Assembly (NCBI GenBank): GCA_902625475.1
Contig: CACOBR010000001.1
Span: forward strand, 62,001 to 126,000
Length of the DNA: 64,000 nucleotides
DNA from: an uncultured Alphaproteobacteria bacterium
GTDB taxonomy: Bacteria > Pseudomonadota > Alphaproteobacteria > Rhodobacterales > Rhodobacteraceae
Direction: 5' to 3'
The notes under the pieces were generated by a model. That model did not search any database, was not told where the DNA came from, and saw nothing but the letters and a program-made list of their open reading frames with translations. Positions 9,406 to 18,737 of this stretch are shown piece after piece. A program made the translations under genes and the position numbers. Each line of letters opens with the position of its first letter. Position 1 is the stretch's first letter.

Positions 9406-10497
9406 TTATACTTTTAAAATATTTTTATTGACTTTTATAATTTTTAAAACTGAGGTGAATAATAAATCTGATAAGTTTAAATTTACTAATAATGCATTAT
9501 TTAGGTCTTCTAATATGATTGAATGAAGAAGTGAATACGGAAAGTATTCTTCATTATAGTTAGTTTCATTTTTTAACTTAAGGTTTAGTAAAGAAGAATT
9601 TTTTTTAGTCACTAAAGATTTGCTGATAAGAGCAACTGCATATAATAGTTTATCCAATAAAAATTTATGATATTCTTTTGCAGTTTCAAAATTATGTCGT
9701 AATAATAACAATTCCGAAAATTTTTCTAATTGTTTTTCATTATCAGAAATTAAAATATTTAATAATTTGTCAAAAATTTCCAAGCCATTGTTTTCAAATA
9801 TTTCAATTGATTTGCCGATTGAACCACCTGACAATTCAAATAACTGATTTAAATTTTCAGAAGAAATATTTTCTTTACTATATATAGTTAACATACCCTT
9901 TTCAAAGTTCTCAAAATTAAGAGCATTACATTCTAAAATTCTACATCTAGAAATAATTGTAGGAAGAACAGATCTCTTATTTTCACAAATTAAAATAAAA
10001 ATACCGTTTAAAGGTGGTTCTTCTAACAATTTAAGTAAGGCATTAGAAGCAGAAATACTTAATTCATTTATATTATCAATGATTACTATTCGGTATTTGG
10101 ATGTAGTATTAGATAAAGAAAAAAAATGATTAATCTTTCTTATTTCATTGACTGATATTTCTTGTAGGAATTTTTTTTTAGTTTTATCGAATTGTCTCCT
10201 ACATAATAAAACACTTTGCTCAGATAGAGCTTCTATTCTGCGAGATATCAGAGATAATTTATTTTCCTCTTCTATTTGATCAAAATTATGTAGCCCATTT
10301 TGTAACAACTTTGTAATTTTCCATGCAAGTGTGGCTTTTCCTACGCCTTTTGGTCCATGTATTAACCACGCATGATGCAACTTATTTTTTTTTAAACTTT
10401 TGATGAATATGTTTTTTGATGTTTCATGGCCAAACATCTTTTTATTTGTTCTAGGATGAGGAACATTTAGTAATTTATCTACTTCTAATTCTGACAT
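9406..10497 (-). CDS. holB: DNA polymerase III delta' subunit
   Basis: A 363-residue clamp-loader protein. The P-loop WLIHGPKGVGKATLAW is at about residue 43, the Walker B-like VIIDNINELSISASNALLK follows, and the clamp-loader signature LLEEPP and SRCR are present. Delta' is a rigid component of the clamp-loading complex. The neighbour tmk, 9 bases upstream in the same direction, is the usual partner. The C-terminal part diverges, as is normal in this family. Confidence 0.92.
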   Translation of the reverse strand: MSELEVDKLLNVPHPRTNKKMFGHETSKNIFIKSLKKNKLHHAWLIHGPKGVGKATLAWKITKLLQNGLHNFDQIEEENKLSLISRRIEALSEQSVLLCRRQFDKTKKKFLQEISVNEIRKINHFFSLSNTTSKYRIVIIDNINELSISASNALLKLLEEPPLNGIFILICENKRSVLPTIISRCRILECNALNFENFEKGMLTIYSKENISSENLNQLFELSGGSIGKSIEIFENNGLEIFDKLLNILISDNEKQLEKFSELLLLRHNFETAKEYHKFLLDKLLYAVALISKSLVTKKNSSLLNLKLKNETNYNEEYFPYSLLHSIILEDLNNALLVNLNLSDLLFTSVLKIIKVNKNILKV

Positions 10498-10506
10498 TAA
10501 ATAATA

Positions 10507-11133
10507 TTATAATTTTAAACTTAAAAATTTACTGACTTTGTTCCATATCATCTGATGGACTTTATCTTTACTATTATTACCATCAATCAATTGATATCTT
10601 TTTTCTGTTTTAGCTAAGGAAATATAGCCATTTCTTGCGGTAGTTTGAAATTCTAACCCAAATCTTTCAAAACGCATTTCATCAGATTTTCTACTTAAGC
10701 CTCTACTTAAAGATTTAGTAGGATCTATATCTATAATTAACGTTAAATCGGGTACAATCCCAATAACAGATTTGTTCAATTCAATAATCATTTTTATTAA
10801 ATGAATATTTTCTCTTCCTTGGTAGATGATAGTACTATCAGTAAATCTATCACATATTACAACTTTTCCCTTATTAATTGCAGGTAATAGTACTTTCTCC
10901 AAATGATGCCGTCTAGAGGCAAAAAAAAGTAAAATCTCAGTTATATTTGACCAACGATCTTTTTCACCCTGGACTAAAAGGTTTCTTATTTCTTCAGCTC
11001 CTTTTACTCCACCGGGCTCTCTTGTGAAAATAACGTCTCTTCCAAATTCTTCTAATTTATTTTTTAAAAAAATTCCTTGAGTGGTTTTACCTGAACCATC
11101 AATACCTTCTAATGTAATAAATTTACCTGACAA
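10507..11133 (-). CDS. tmk: Thymidylate kinase
   Basis: A 208-residue kinase, the normal length, that phosphorylates dTMP to dTDP. The P-loop GIDGSGKTTQG is at the N-terminus, followed by the substrate motif FTREPGG and the DRx motif VICDRFTDSTIIYQGR. A conserved D-rich segment LTLIIDIDP follows. It lies between the D-alanyl-D-alanine carboxypeptidase gene and holB with gaps of 15 and 9 bases, so one transcript is likely. Confidence 0.95.
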   Translation of the reverse strand: MSGKFITLEGIDGSGKTTQGIFLKNKLEEFGRDVIFTREPGGVKGAEEIRNLLVQGEKDRWSNITEILLFFASRRHHLEKVLLPAINKGKVVICDRFTDSTIIYQGRENIHLIKMIIELNKSVIGIVPDLTLIIDIDPTKSLSRGLSRKSDEMRFERFGLEFQTTARNGYISLAKTEKRYQLIDGNNSKDKVHQMIWNKVSKFLSLKL

Positions 11134-11148
11134 ATTAAAACCTAGTTT

Positions 11149-12312
11149 TTAATTCAAATATTTTTCAAATTTAACCAATTGGTATATTTTAGAAAAGCTG
11201 ACTTTCAATGCTGCAATGAATTTCTTAGAAAACCCTCCTTTATTAATTTCAGAACTACTAAAAATAGGGTATTCAACAATACGCTCTTCTTGTCCTTCAA
11301 TGAAGCTGGGTATGAATATTTTAAGAGTTCCAAGTTTTTCATTATATTTAATTGGAGCAGTTATAGGGCTAATAATATGCAATTCAGCCTTAATTTCGTT
11401 TAATTTTCCATAGGGTAGTAGCTCTTGAATTTTGCTATTAGTTTTTAATTCGACAAAATCTTGACTTCCAATCCAAACAGGTGCCTTTCCTAAAGCATGA
11501 TTTTCAGGGAAAATTTCAACAATTTTAAAGTCTCTGTATGCCCATTGAAGTAACTTTTCGCCTTCAAATTTTCTTTCTTCTTTTGAATTAGTACCAGCAA
11601 TTACAAAAGTTACTCTTCTCTCACCTAATTGACTAGAAGCAACTAATCCGTATCCAGCTTCAGTTGTATGCCCAGTTTTCAAACCATCAACTCCAAGATT
11701 CAAATTAAGTAATGGGTTTCTGTTAGGTTGCGAGATATCATTCCATGTATAGTTCGTTTCTAAAAAATAATTATAATAATTTGGATATTTTTCTCTTATC
11801 AAAATAGCGATCTTTAAAAGATCTCTTACACTCATAACATGGCCAGGTGAGGGCCAACCAGTTGAATTATTAAAGTTTGAGTTTGTTAAGCCAATATCCT
11901 TTGCTTTTAAATTCATTCTTTTTACAAAACTCTCTTCAGTTCCATTAAGTCCTTCTGCAATAACAATACATGCATCATTACCTGAAACTATGCTTATTCC
12001 TTTTATTAGATCTTCAACACTTACTTGTTGATTTTTTTCTAAAAACATAGTTGATCCACCTTTGGTAGCAGCTTTTTCTGAAACCCTAAATTTAGTGGAA
12101 AGATTAATTCTTTTTTCTTCTAATGCTTCAAATGTAAGTAGTAATGTCATTAATTTTGACATAGATGCAGGAGGAAGAGGCTTATCTGCATATTTCTCAA
12201 AAAGTACCGACTTAGTTGTTTCATCATAAACAATTGCTGATTTTGCAGTGGTATCAAAGCCTAAAGCAAAATTGCTAGAAATAAATAGTATAACAAGTTT
12301 AAATAAAATCAT
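11149..12312 (-). CDS. Penicillin-binding D-alanyl-D-alanine carboxypeptidase (PBP5/6 type)
   Basis: The serine-protease triad motifs of low-molecular-weight PBPs are all present: PPASMSKLMT (SxxK), SIVSGNDA (SxN) and DGLKTGHT (KTG). The enzyme trims the terminal D-Ala of peptidoglycan stem peptides in the periplasm. The ATG at 12312 is chosen because it begins directly with a signal peptide (MILFKLVILFISSNFALG). An in-frame ATG at 12393 would add 27 residues ahead of it. A C-terminal beta domain and a short amphipathic tail (FIAALKVSFSKIYQLVKF) fit membrane attachment. It is the first gene of the leftward tmk-holB-tatD cluster. Confidence 0.92.
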   Translation of the reverse strand: MILFKLVILFISSNFALGFDTTAKSAIVYDETTKSVLFEKYADKPLPPASMSKLMTLLLTFEALEEKRINLSTKFRVSEKAATKGGSTMFLEKNQQVSVEDLIKGISIVSGNDACIVIAEGLNGTEESFVKRMNLKAKDIGLTNSNFNNSTGWPSPGHVMSVRDLLKIAILIREKYPNYYNYFLETNYTWNDISQPNRNPLLNLNLGVDGLKTGHTTEAGYGLVASSQLGERRVTFVIAGTNSKEERKFEGEKLLQWAYRDFKIVEIFPENHALGKAPVWIGSQDFVELKTNSKIQELLPYGKLNEIKAELHIISPITAPIKYNEKLGTLKIFIPSFIEGQEERIVEYPIFSSSEINKGGFSKKFIAALKVSFSKIYQLVKFEKYLN

Positions 12313-12448
12313 TGAAGGGATTAAGTATGAAATATAATCTACCTTAAAAAAATGATTTATATTATAATTTTTAATGTATAATGTGTGGATCATAATCTTG
12401 GATAAATAAAATAGAAATTATTAATTCAAGATACAATAATAGCATAAT

Positions 12449-12988
12449 TTAGTCACTAATTGATTTTGGGATAATGAAATCTTTCAAATTAAATCCTTTT
12501 TTATCAATACTATCCCACTCTTTGGTATTTGATAATAGGATTGCAGCAGCACAAGTTGGAAATTTTGTTTTTAAATTATTGAAGAATATATTATTTTGTT
12601 TATTTAGGACAAACTCGAAACAAAAATCTTGTATCCCAGGATTATGACTTATTAAAATTATATTTTCATATTTATTATCAATTTTTTTGATAAACTTTAT
12701 CAAATCACTAAGTTGAAAAGTATATAATTCCTCATAAGTATTACAACCATATTTGGTTATTTCTTTTTTATTAAAATAGCTTAACGTCTCAGTTGCTCTT
12801 TTTGCACTAGATGAAAATATATAATCTATGCTTATTTGATTTCTAATAAAATACTTGCTCATTAATTCAGCATTTTTCTTTCCTCTAGTATTCAAGGGTC
12901 TATCATGATCATTTCCTTTAAAAAAGAATCGACCTTTTTTACCCCAATAAGATTTAGCATGTCTAATAAGTATAAGTTTTTTGGTCAT
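12449..12988 (-). CDS. SixA-like phosphohistidine phosphatase
   Basis: A histidine phosphatase of about 179 residues with the catalytic KLILIRHAKSYW at the N-terminus and the second histidine in ILISHNPGIQDF. SixA-type proteins remove phosphate from histidine-phosphotransfer domains or related phosphoproteins. The start at MTKKLILIRHAKS is preferred over an ATG five codons upstream because the motif normally lies within the first ten residues. It is divergent from pcaD, with an 11-bp inverted repeat between them. Confidence 0.85.
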   Translation of the reverse strand: MTKKLILIRHAKSYWGKKGRFFFKGNDHDRPLNTRGKKNAELMSKYFIRNQISIDYIFSSSAKRATETLSYFNKKEITKYGCNTYEELYTFQLSDLIKFIKKIDNKYENIILISHNPGIQDFCFEFVLNKQNNIFFNNLKTKFPTCAAAILLSNTKEWDSIDKKGFNLKDFIIPKSISD

Positions 12989-13001
12989 TAAAAAATTATA
13001 C

Positions 13002-13046
13002 ATAAATCAAAAAAAATAACAATTTTCTATGAATATTTTGATTTAT
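13002..13046. promoter_or_regulatory. 11-bp inverted repeat between sixA-like gene and pcaD
   Basis: ATAAATCAAAA (13002-13012) is repeated exactly inverted as TTTTGATTTAT (13036-13046), with centres 34 bases apart, inside the short divergent intergenic region. The position fits an operator for the pca operon or a shared promoter region. AT-rich inverted repeats can arise by chance in this genome, and no regulator gene is adjacent. Confidence 0.4.
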
Positions 13047-13062
13047 AGTTAAAATTAAGATT

Positions 13063-13842
13063 ATGAACTTTTTTGATAATGGAAAAACTGTTATTTACTA
13101 TGAAGATTATAGTTCTCATCATGATGAGGTTATTTGTTTTTCAAATTCTTTAGGCACGGATAATAGACTTTGGAATAAAATTTTATGTCATTTTACGGAT
13201 TATTTTAGAGTTATAACTTATGATAAAAGGGGACATGGACTCTCAAATAAGCCAATTTCAAAAATTTCTATTGAGGACTTGGCTTTAGATATTTCTGATC
13301 TTTTAGAGCATTTAAAAATTAAAAAGGTTAATTTTGTTGGGATATCAATCGGCGGTATGATTGCTCAGAAACTTGCTTCAATAAAACCAAACTTAATTAA
13401 TAAATTAATCTTATGTGATACAGCAGTAAAAATTGGTAATTACGATACTTGGAATGAAAGAATAGAGCTTTTGAAAAAAAAAGGTATAATTGGAATTTCA
13501 GACTTCATTATTGAAAGGTGGTTTTCAAAAAGTTTTATTCTTTCTAACTTGAACGAAATTCAAATATATAAAAACATGTTAAATACTACTTCAATTCAGG
13601 GTTATATTGAATGTTGTGAAGCAATTAAAGAAGCTGACTTATCTATGAGTACTAAATTAATTAAAAATCCTACATTAGTATTAGTTGGGTCCAATGATGT
13701 ATCAACTCTTCCAGAGCAAGTTCTTTCCACAGCCAATCTTATAAAAAATAGTAAATTTCATGTAATAAAAAATTCTGGTCATTTGCCATGTGTTGATAAC
13801 CCAGATGAATTTGCTAAACTTATTAAAAATTTTCTTTTATAA
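13063..13842 (+). CDS. pcaD: 3-oxoadipate enol-lactonase
   Basis: A 259-residue alpha/beta hydrolase with the nucleophile elbow GISIGGMIAQ near residue 95, DKRGHGLS upstream, the acid region LVGSNDVSTLP, and the final histidine in KNSGHLPCVDNP. PcaD hydrolyses beta-ketoadipate enol-lactone. The call depends on the following pcaC, pcaH and pcaG genes, since the fold alone covers many hydrolases. It is the first gene of a tight rightward operon; pcaC begins 15 bases later behind a GGAG site. Confidence 0.88.
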   Translation: MNFFDNGKTVIYYEDYSSHHDEVICFSNSLGTDNRLWNKILCHFTDYFRVITYDKRGHGLSNKPISKISIEDLALDISDLLEHLKIKKVNFVGISIGGMIAQKLASIKPNLINKLILCDTAVKIGNYDTWNERIELLKKKGIIGISDFIIERWFSKSFILSNLNEIQIYKNMLNTTSIQGYIECCEAIKEADLSMSTKLIKNPTLVLVGSNDVSTLPEQVLSTANLIKNSKFHVIKNSGHLPCVDNPDEFAKLIKNFLL

Positions 13843-13857
13843 CATTATGGAGAATTT

Positions 13858-14229
13858 ATGAATACAAAATTTAAAAAGGGAATGAAAACAAGAAAGGCAG
13901 TTTTAGGGACTAATTATCTAAATGCAGTAAAAAAAAATATAACAAAATTTGATAAAAAATTTCAAAAATTCATAACAGAATATGTATGGGAAAATGTTTG
14001 GTCCAATGACAATCTTACAAAAAGAGAGAGATCAATCATTACATTAGCTATACTAGCTTCTCTAGGAAATCTGGATGAGTTCAAATTACATTTGAAAGCA
14101 TGTAAAAATACTAACACATTACCTTCTGATATAATGGAGGTTATGATGCATGTTGCTGTATATGCAGGAATACCAAGGGCAAATTCGGCAATTAAGTTAA
14201 TTAAAGAAGAATTAAAAGGATGGAAATAA
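13858..14229 (+). CDS. pcaC: 4-carboxymuconolactone decarboxylase
   Basis: A 123-residue all-helical protein of the carboxymuconolactone decarboxylase family. Family signatures are YVWENVWSNDNLTKRERSII near residue 40 and HVAVYAGIPRANSAI near the C-terminus. It removes CO2 from gamma-carboxymuconolactone to give the substrate of PcaD. It is encoded separately, not as the PcaCD or PcaL fusion seen in some bacteria. It sits between pcaD and pcaH. Confidence 0.92.
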   Translation: MNTKFKKGMKTRKAVLGTNYLNAVKKNITKFDKKFQKFITEYVWENVWSNDNLTKRERSIITLAILASLGNLDEFKLHLKACKNTNTLPSDIMEVMMHVAVYAGIPRANSAIKLIKEELKGWK

Positions 14230-14232
14230 ATA

Positions 14233-14964
14233 ATGGATTTCTTTGATAAGAATTTGCATAATTCTTTTTATCCTATTGATAAAGATATTCATCCAAAATC
14301 TTTTTTTCCTGATTATAAGTCTTCAATTTTGAGATCCCCAAAAAAACATTTGGTATCAATAGACACAATAATAAGTGATCTTCATGGTAATATGTTTGAT
14401 AAAAATGACTTAGGTTTGTTGGATAATGACTTAACAAGAAATTTTAATAAGCATAATGAACCAATTGGGGAAAGAATTGTTGTTTATGGGAAGCTACTTG
14501 ATGAAAATTCTAAGCCTATTCCAAATTCCCTTATTGAAATATGGCAAGCTAATTCAAGTGGCAAATATCGACATAGTGGAGATACATATAAAGCACCTTT
14601 AGATCCAAATTTTGGAGGTTGGGGCCGTTGTTTAACAGATGAGAATGGTAATTATTATTTTAAAACTATAAAACCTGGAGCTTATCCATGGCCGAATGGT
14701 GGAAATAATTGGAGACCAGCTCACATACATTTTTCAATTTTTGGATTAAGTTTTTTGCAAAGGCTCGTTACTCAGATGTATTTTGAAGGTGATCCTCTTA
14801 TTGCAAAATGTCCAATTGCCCAGTCTATAAGTAATAAAAAGGCTCTTGAATCATTAATTTCAAAACTTGATATAAATAAATCTATTCATATGGATTATAT
14901 TGCTTATCAATTTAATATCATTTTAAGAGGAGACAAATCTATTCCATTTGAAAAAAGTGAATAA
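14233..14964 (+). CDS. pcaH: Protocatechuate 3,4-dioxygenase beta subunit
   Basis: A 243-residue intradiol dioxygenase, the usual size for the iron-bearing beta subunit. The ligand region is visible: tyrosines in GKYRHSGDTY and KPGAYPWPNGG and the two histidines in RPAHIHFSIFG. With PcaG it opens the protocatechuate ring between the hydroxyl groups, producing 3-carboxy-cis,cis-muconate. It begins 3 bases after pcaC, and pcaG follows after 6 bases. Confidence 0.95.
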   Translation: MDFFDKNLHNSFYPIDKDIHPKSFFPDYKSSILRSPKKHLVSIDTIISDLHGNMFDKNDLGLLDNDLTRNFNKHNEPIGERIVVYGKLLDENSKPIPNSLIEIWQANSSGKYRHSGDTYKAPLDPNFGGWGRCLTDENGNYYFKTIKPGAYPWPNGGNNWRPAHIHFSIFGLSFLQRLVTQMYFEGDPLIAKCPIAQSISNKKALESLISKLDINKSIHMDYIAYQFNIILRGDKSIPFEKSE

Positions 14965-14970
14965 TTTATA

Positions 14971-15585
14971 ATGAGTACAAAAAAAAAATTAAAACAAACA
15001 CCAAGTCAAACTGCAGGCCCATATTTGCACATTGGTTTTCTACCTGAAGAAGTAGGAATAAATTCTTCTTTATCAAGGGAATTAAATAATCTTATTTTAT
15101 CAGAAAAAACCGAAGGTACACGTATAGAAATATCTGGTAAAATATATGATGGTAATAATGAAGTGCTAAAAGATGCAATTGTTGAAATATGGCAGGTGGA
15201 TTCAAATGGAAATTATCAATCAAGATTAACAAAAAAAAATAAATATGATAAAAATTTTAGTAATTGGGGTAGAACAAGTTGTGATTTTAATACTGGGCTT
15301 TGGAAATTTAATACTATTAAACCAGGAATTGTCCAATTAAATAAAAGTGAAATTTTAGCCCCACACATTTGGTTATGGATAGTAGCTAGGGGAATAAATC
15401 TTGGTCTTTATACTTGTATGTATTTTAGCGACGAAAATACTTTAAATAAGTTAGATAGAAATTTAAAAAAATTAAATAATAATAATAACTTACAATCTTT
15501 GTTTGCAGTTTATACTGAAAAGTATAAGTATGAATTCAATATTCATCTTCAGGGAGCTAAAGAAACTATTTTTTTTGATGTTTAA
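14971..15585 (+). CDS. pcaG: Protocatechuate 3,4-dioxygenase alpha subunit
   Basis: A 204-residue partner of PcaH. The N-terminal QTPSQTAGPYLHIGF is typical of alpha subunits, followed by IVEIWQVDSNGNYQ and the FSNWGRTSCD segment shared with PcaH. The alpha subunit lacks the full iron site: the second histidine motif reads APHIWLWIVARG. It forms the heterodimer that repeats to make the whole enzyme. Adjacent to pcaH and the BKACE gene. Confidence 0.94.
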   Translation: MSTKKKLKQTPSQTAGPYLHIGFLPEEVGINSSLSRELNNLILSEKTEGTRIEISGKIYDGNNEVLKDAIVEIWQVDSNGNYQSRLTKKNKYDKNFSNWGRTSCDFNTGLWKFNTIKPGIVQLNKSEILAPHIWLWIVARGINLGLYTCMYFSDENTLNKLDRNLKKLNNNNNLQSLFAVYTEKYKYEFNIHLQGAKETIFFDV

Positions 15586-15588
15586 AAA

Positions 15589-16437
15589 ATGAGTAAAACG
15601 ATAATTAAAAATCCTTGCATAATTTGTGTGGCTATTACTGGTTCTGTTCCTACCAAGAAAAACAATCCGAATATTCCTATCTCTGTAAATGAGCAAATAG
15701 AAAGTACTCAACAGGCTTTTGAGGCTGGTGCAAGTATTGTGCATTGTCATGTTAGGAATGATGATGGTAGCGTTTCCTCAGATCCAATAAAGTTTAAAAA
15801 GCTGAAAGATGGAATTACAAAATTTTGTCCAGGAATGATAATTCAGTTTTCTACTGGAGGAAGGTCTGGTTCTGGCAAAGAAAGAGGCTATATGCTTCCT
15901 CATTGTCCAGACATGGCATCATTAACAGTGGGTTCTAATAATTTTCCTAATAGAGTATACGAAAATTCTCCTGAATTAATTGATTGGTTATCATCAGAGA
16001 TGATAAGATATAAAATAGTTCCTGAAATTGAAGCATTTGATTTATCTCATATTTTTCAAGCTTATCAATTATTTAACGATAATAAATTAAAAGGTAAACC
16101 CTACATACAGTTTGTAATGGGGGTTAAAAATGCTATGCCTGTTGATCGAAATGTTTTTGAGTTTTATATAGAAACTGTAAAAAGATTGATGCCATCAGCT
16201 AATTGGTGTGCCGCAGGGATAGGAAAATATCAAAAAATAATTAATGAATGGTCGATTGAGCTTGGAGGACACACTAGAACTGGTTTGGAAGACAATATAA
16301 GAATTAGTAAACATCGGTTAGCTTCTTCAAATGCCGAACTAGTATTTTTAACAAAAGAAATTTGTTCGAAATATGATAGACCAGTTGCTAATTGGAAAGA
16401 GGCTAGAAAAATATTAGATATACCATTGAGAACTTAA
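15589..16437 (+). CDS. BKACE-family beta-keto acid cleavage enzyme, probably for 3-oxoadipate
   Basis: A 282-residue protein of the 3-keto-5-aminohexanoate cleavage (BKACE, DUF849) family. Metal ligands are in SIVHCHVRND (HxH) and the C-terminal GGHTRTGLEDN. This family condenses a beta-keto acid with acetyl-CoA, giving acetoacetate and a new CoA ester; some members are known to use beta-ketoadipate. Its place at the end of pcaDCHG, where pcaIJ and pcaF would normally serve the last steps, suggests it produces succinyl-CoA and acetoacetate from 3-oxoadipate. The family is clear; the substrate is inferred from position. Confidence 0.87.
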   Translation: MSKTIIKNPCIICVAITGSVPTKKNNPNIPISVNEQIESTQQAFEAGASIVHCHVRNDDGSVSSDPIKFKKLKDGITKFCPGMIIQFSTGGRSGSGKERGYMLPHCPDMASLTVGSNNFPNRVYENSPELIDWLSSEMIRYKIVPEIEAFDLSHIFQAYQLFNDNKLKGKPYIQFVMGVKNAMPVDRNVFEFYIETVKRLMPSANWCAAGIGKYQKIINEWSIELGGHTRTGLEDNIRISKHRLASSNAELVFLTKEICSKYDRPVANWKEARKILDIPLRT

Positions 16438-16488
16438 ATTTTATATATGATCTTTAAAAAATATCTAGTTTAAAGGACTAAAAAAATG

Positions 16489-16506
16489 TCTTTTTCTTCA
16501 AAAAGA
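16489..16506. terminator. Hairpin between convergent BKACE and pobA genes
   Basis: TCTTTTT (16489-16495) pairs perfectly with AAAAAGA (16500-16506) around a CTTC loop. The stem is short and AT-rich. It lies in the 190-base region where the pca operon and pobA converge, so it could end both transcripts. The remainder of that region holds no gene I can support. Confidence 0.4.
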
Positions 16507-16627
16507 TAATTAATACAAAAAAAGAAAACTTGGGTTGATAATTATTTGAGCAAAAATTTTAGAATGTTAAAAAAACATTTATAAAGAAAAATTATTTTAA
16601 ATATATTTTTTTAAAACATTATAATTG

Positions 16628-17812
16628 TTAGTATGGTAATCCTACATATTGATTAGCAATTATTTTTTGAGCATTTTCTGACCTTTTGATTTTTTGTAAT
16701 TCTTTTTTATTAAGTTTATTTATCAATTTATTATCATCATCAAAATTGTGTAATATGCTTGTCATCCATTTGCTGAATTCAACAGTTTTCCAAACTCTTT
16801 TCAAAGCTCTATGACTATAATTATTCAGTTTATTTAATGAACCTTTACAATAATAATTTATTAAACCCTCCGACAGATAAAAAATATCTGAAAATGCTAA
16901 ATTCAGGCCCTTTGCACCCGTCGGTGGCATAATATGAGCTGCGTCACCAGCTAGAAATAAATTATGCCATTGCATTGGTTCTAAGATTGAACTTCTAAGT
17001 TTAGTTATTGATTTTTCTATGGATTTACCTGTTTCAATATTTGTGCTGTACTGTTCAGGTAATCTTTTAATTAACTCTTTCCAAAATAACTCGTCTGGCC
17101 AATCTTGAATTTTATCTGTATTGGGGGTTTGTATATAATAGCGAGATAAATTTTCATTTCTCATTGAAGCCAATGCAAATCCTCTTTTATGACTAGCATA
17201 AATAAGTTCATGATTAACTGGTTTTGTATTTGACAATATACCAAGCCATGAAAATGGATAATTAACAACATGACTTTTTTTTATTTTATCTGGAATATAA
17301 TTTTTGCTTATTCCCATCGAACCATCACAACCTGCAACAAAATCGCATGTAATTTCGTAAGTTTGATCTGAGTAATAAAAACGAACTTTTGATACATCTG
17401 AATTTAGTTGAGAAATTTTCACATTTTCCACATTATGAAAGATTTGAGCATTAAGTTCATCCTGTGCTTTATAAAGATCGAAGGTTACTTCAGTTTGTCC
17501 ATAAACATATACTGATTTTCCAGTTGCTGCAGATAAGTCAATTCTAAAACTATCCTCCCCAGATGATATTATAAATCCATCATGTTTTTTTCCATCACAA
17601 AATATTCTTTCTCCAACCCCTGCATTTTTAAGGAGTTCAACTGTACCATGCTCAAGCACTCCTGCTCTAATTCTTTTTAAGACATATTCCCGTGACTGTG
17701 CTTCAAGAATAATGGTATCAATATTTTGTTTCATTAGAATTTGAGATAAAAGTAAACCAGATGGTCCACCTCCAATTATGACAACTTGTGTTTTAAGATT
17801 TTTTGTTTTCAT
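16628..17812 (-). CDS. pobA: 4-hydroxybenzoate 3-monooxygenase
   Basis: A 394-residue flavin monooxygenase, exactly the length of PobA. The FAD motif VVIIGGGPSGLLLSQIL is N-terminal; the GD motif AGDAAHIMPPTGAKGLNLA lies near residue 285. RIRAGVLEHGTVELL and the GQTEVTFDLY segment are characteristic of PobA as opposed to other aromatic hydroxylases. It makes protocatechuate, the substrate of the convergent pcaHG genes. No AraC-type PobR regulator is adjacent. Confidence 0.94.
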   Translation of the reverse strand: MKTKNLKTQVVIIGGGPSGLLLSQILMKQNIDTIILEAQSREYVLKRIRAGVLEHGTVELLKNAGVGERIFCDGKKHDGFIISSGEDSFRIDLSAATGKSVYVYGQTEVTFDLYKAQDELNAQIFHNVENVKISQLNSDVSKVRFYYSDQTYEITCDFVAGCDGSMGISKNYIPDKIKKSHVVNYPFSWLGILSNTKPVNHELIYASHKRGFALASMRNENLSRYYIQTPNTDKIQDWPDELFWKELIKRLPEQYSTNIETGKSIEKSITKLRSSILEPMQWHNLFLAGDAAHIMPPTGAKGLNLAFSDIFYLSEGLINYYCKGSLNKLNNYSHRALKRVWKTVEFSKWMTSILHNFDDDNKLINKLNKKELQKIKRSENAQKIIANQYVGLPY

Positions 17813-17875
17813 TTTTTTTTTTAAATTATAGTCTTAATATACATATAATATTTATCTATTAAAAAATTACAATTA

Positions 17876-18715
17876 ATGCACAATACAATTTTAAATTCTG
17901 AAGTATTTCTCGATCATATAGCTATAGAAAGTACAAATCCAAAAAAATTAGCTGAATTTTATTCGAAAAATTTAATGATGAGAAAAAATTGTTTTTCTAA
18001 TAGTGAATGGCATTGTTTCGGACCAAATCTATTATTAATTTTTAAAAAAGGAATAAATAATAAACTATCTTATGCTGCATTTGGTTGTAAGTCAGAAAGA
18101 AAATTAAACAAAATAAGAAAAAGGGTTTTATCTGGAAGAATCAAAATTAAGGATTATTCTTTAATATATTTAAAAAAAAGTTCATTTTCTATTAGTGACC
18201 CTGACAACAATAAGATTGTTTTTGGTGTACCTTTAAAACGGTTGTCAAAAAAAAATAAATATCATGCACCACTCCAACATCTAACTTTGCAATCTCTAGA
18301 TGTAAAAAAAATTGTTGATTTTTATCATAAAAAATTGGGGTTTGCTATTTCAGATCGAGTAATTGATAAAAATGGTGTGATTACAACATGTTTTTTTAGA
18401 TCAAATAAAGAACATCATAGCCTAGCCTGCTTTAAGTCAAAAAATGTTGGGATTGATCATCATAGTTATGAAGTAGGAAAGTGGAAATTAATTAGAGATT
18501 GGTGTGATTATATCTCAAAAAGGGGATTAACACTATTCTGGGGTCCAGGTCGACATGGTCCAGGTAATAATCTTTTTGTTTTTTTTGAAGACTGTGATGG
18601 AAATAAAATTGAATTATCAGCTGAGTTAGAATTAATTAAAAATCGAAAATTTTTTGATTGGCCGCATGATGCAAGAACGCTAAATTTATGGGGAAAAAGT
18701 TATTTAAGGGTATAG
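17876..18715 (+). CDS. Extradiol ring-cleavage dioxygenase (VOC superfamily)
   Basis: A 279-residue two-domain glyoxalase/bleomycin-resistance-fold protein. The C-terminal domain keeps the 2-His-1-Glu iron site of type I extradiol dioxygenases: LQHLTLQS (first His), VGIDHHSYEV (second His) and NKIELSAELE (Glu), with GPGRHGPGNN between. The N-terminal domain is the usual inactive partner. Such enzymes cleave catecholic rings beside the hydroxyls. The next gene encodes an FAA hydrolase, a normal downstream partner, so this opens a second, meta-type catabolic cluster. Substrate unknown. Confidence 0.85.
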   Translation: MHNTILNSEVFLDHIAIESTNPKKLAEFYSKNLMMRKNCFSNSEWHCFGPNLLLIFKKGINNKLSYAAFGCKSERKLNKIRKRVLSGRIKIKDYSLIYLKKSSFSISDPDNNKIVFGVPLKRLSKKNKYHAPLQHLTLQSLDVKKIVDFYHKKLGFAISDRVIDKNGVITTCFFRSNKEHHSLACFKSKNVGIDHHSYEVGKWKLIRDWCDYISKRGLTLFWGPGRHGPGNNLFVFFEDCDGNKIELSAELELIKNRKFFDWPHDARTLNLWGKSYLRV

Positions 18716-18737
18716 TTAAAAATTTGATGAGGATAAA

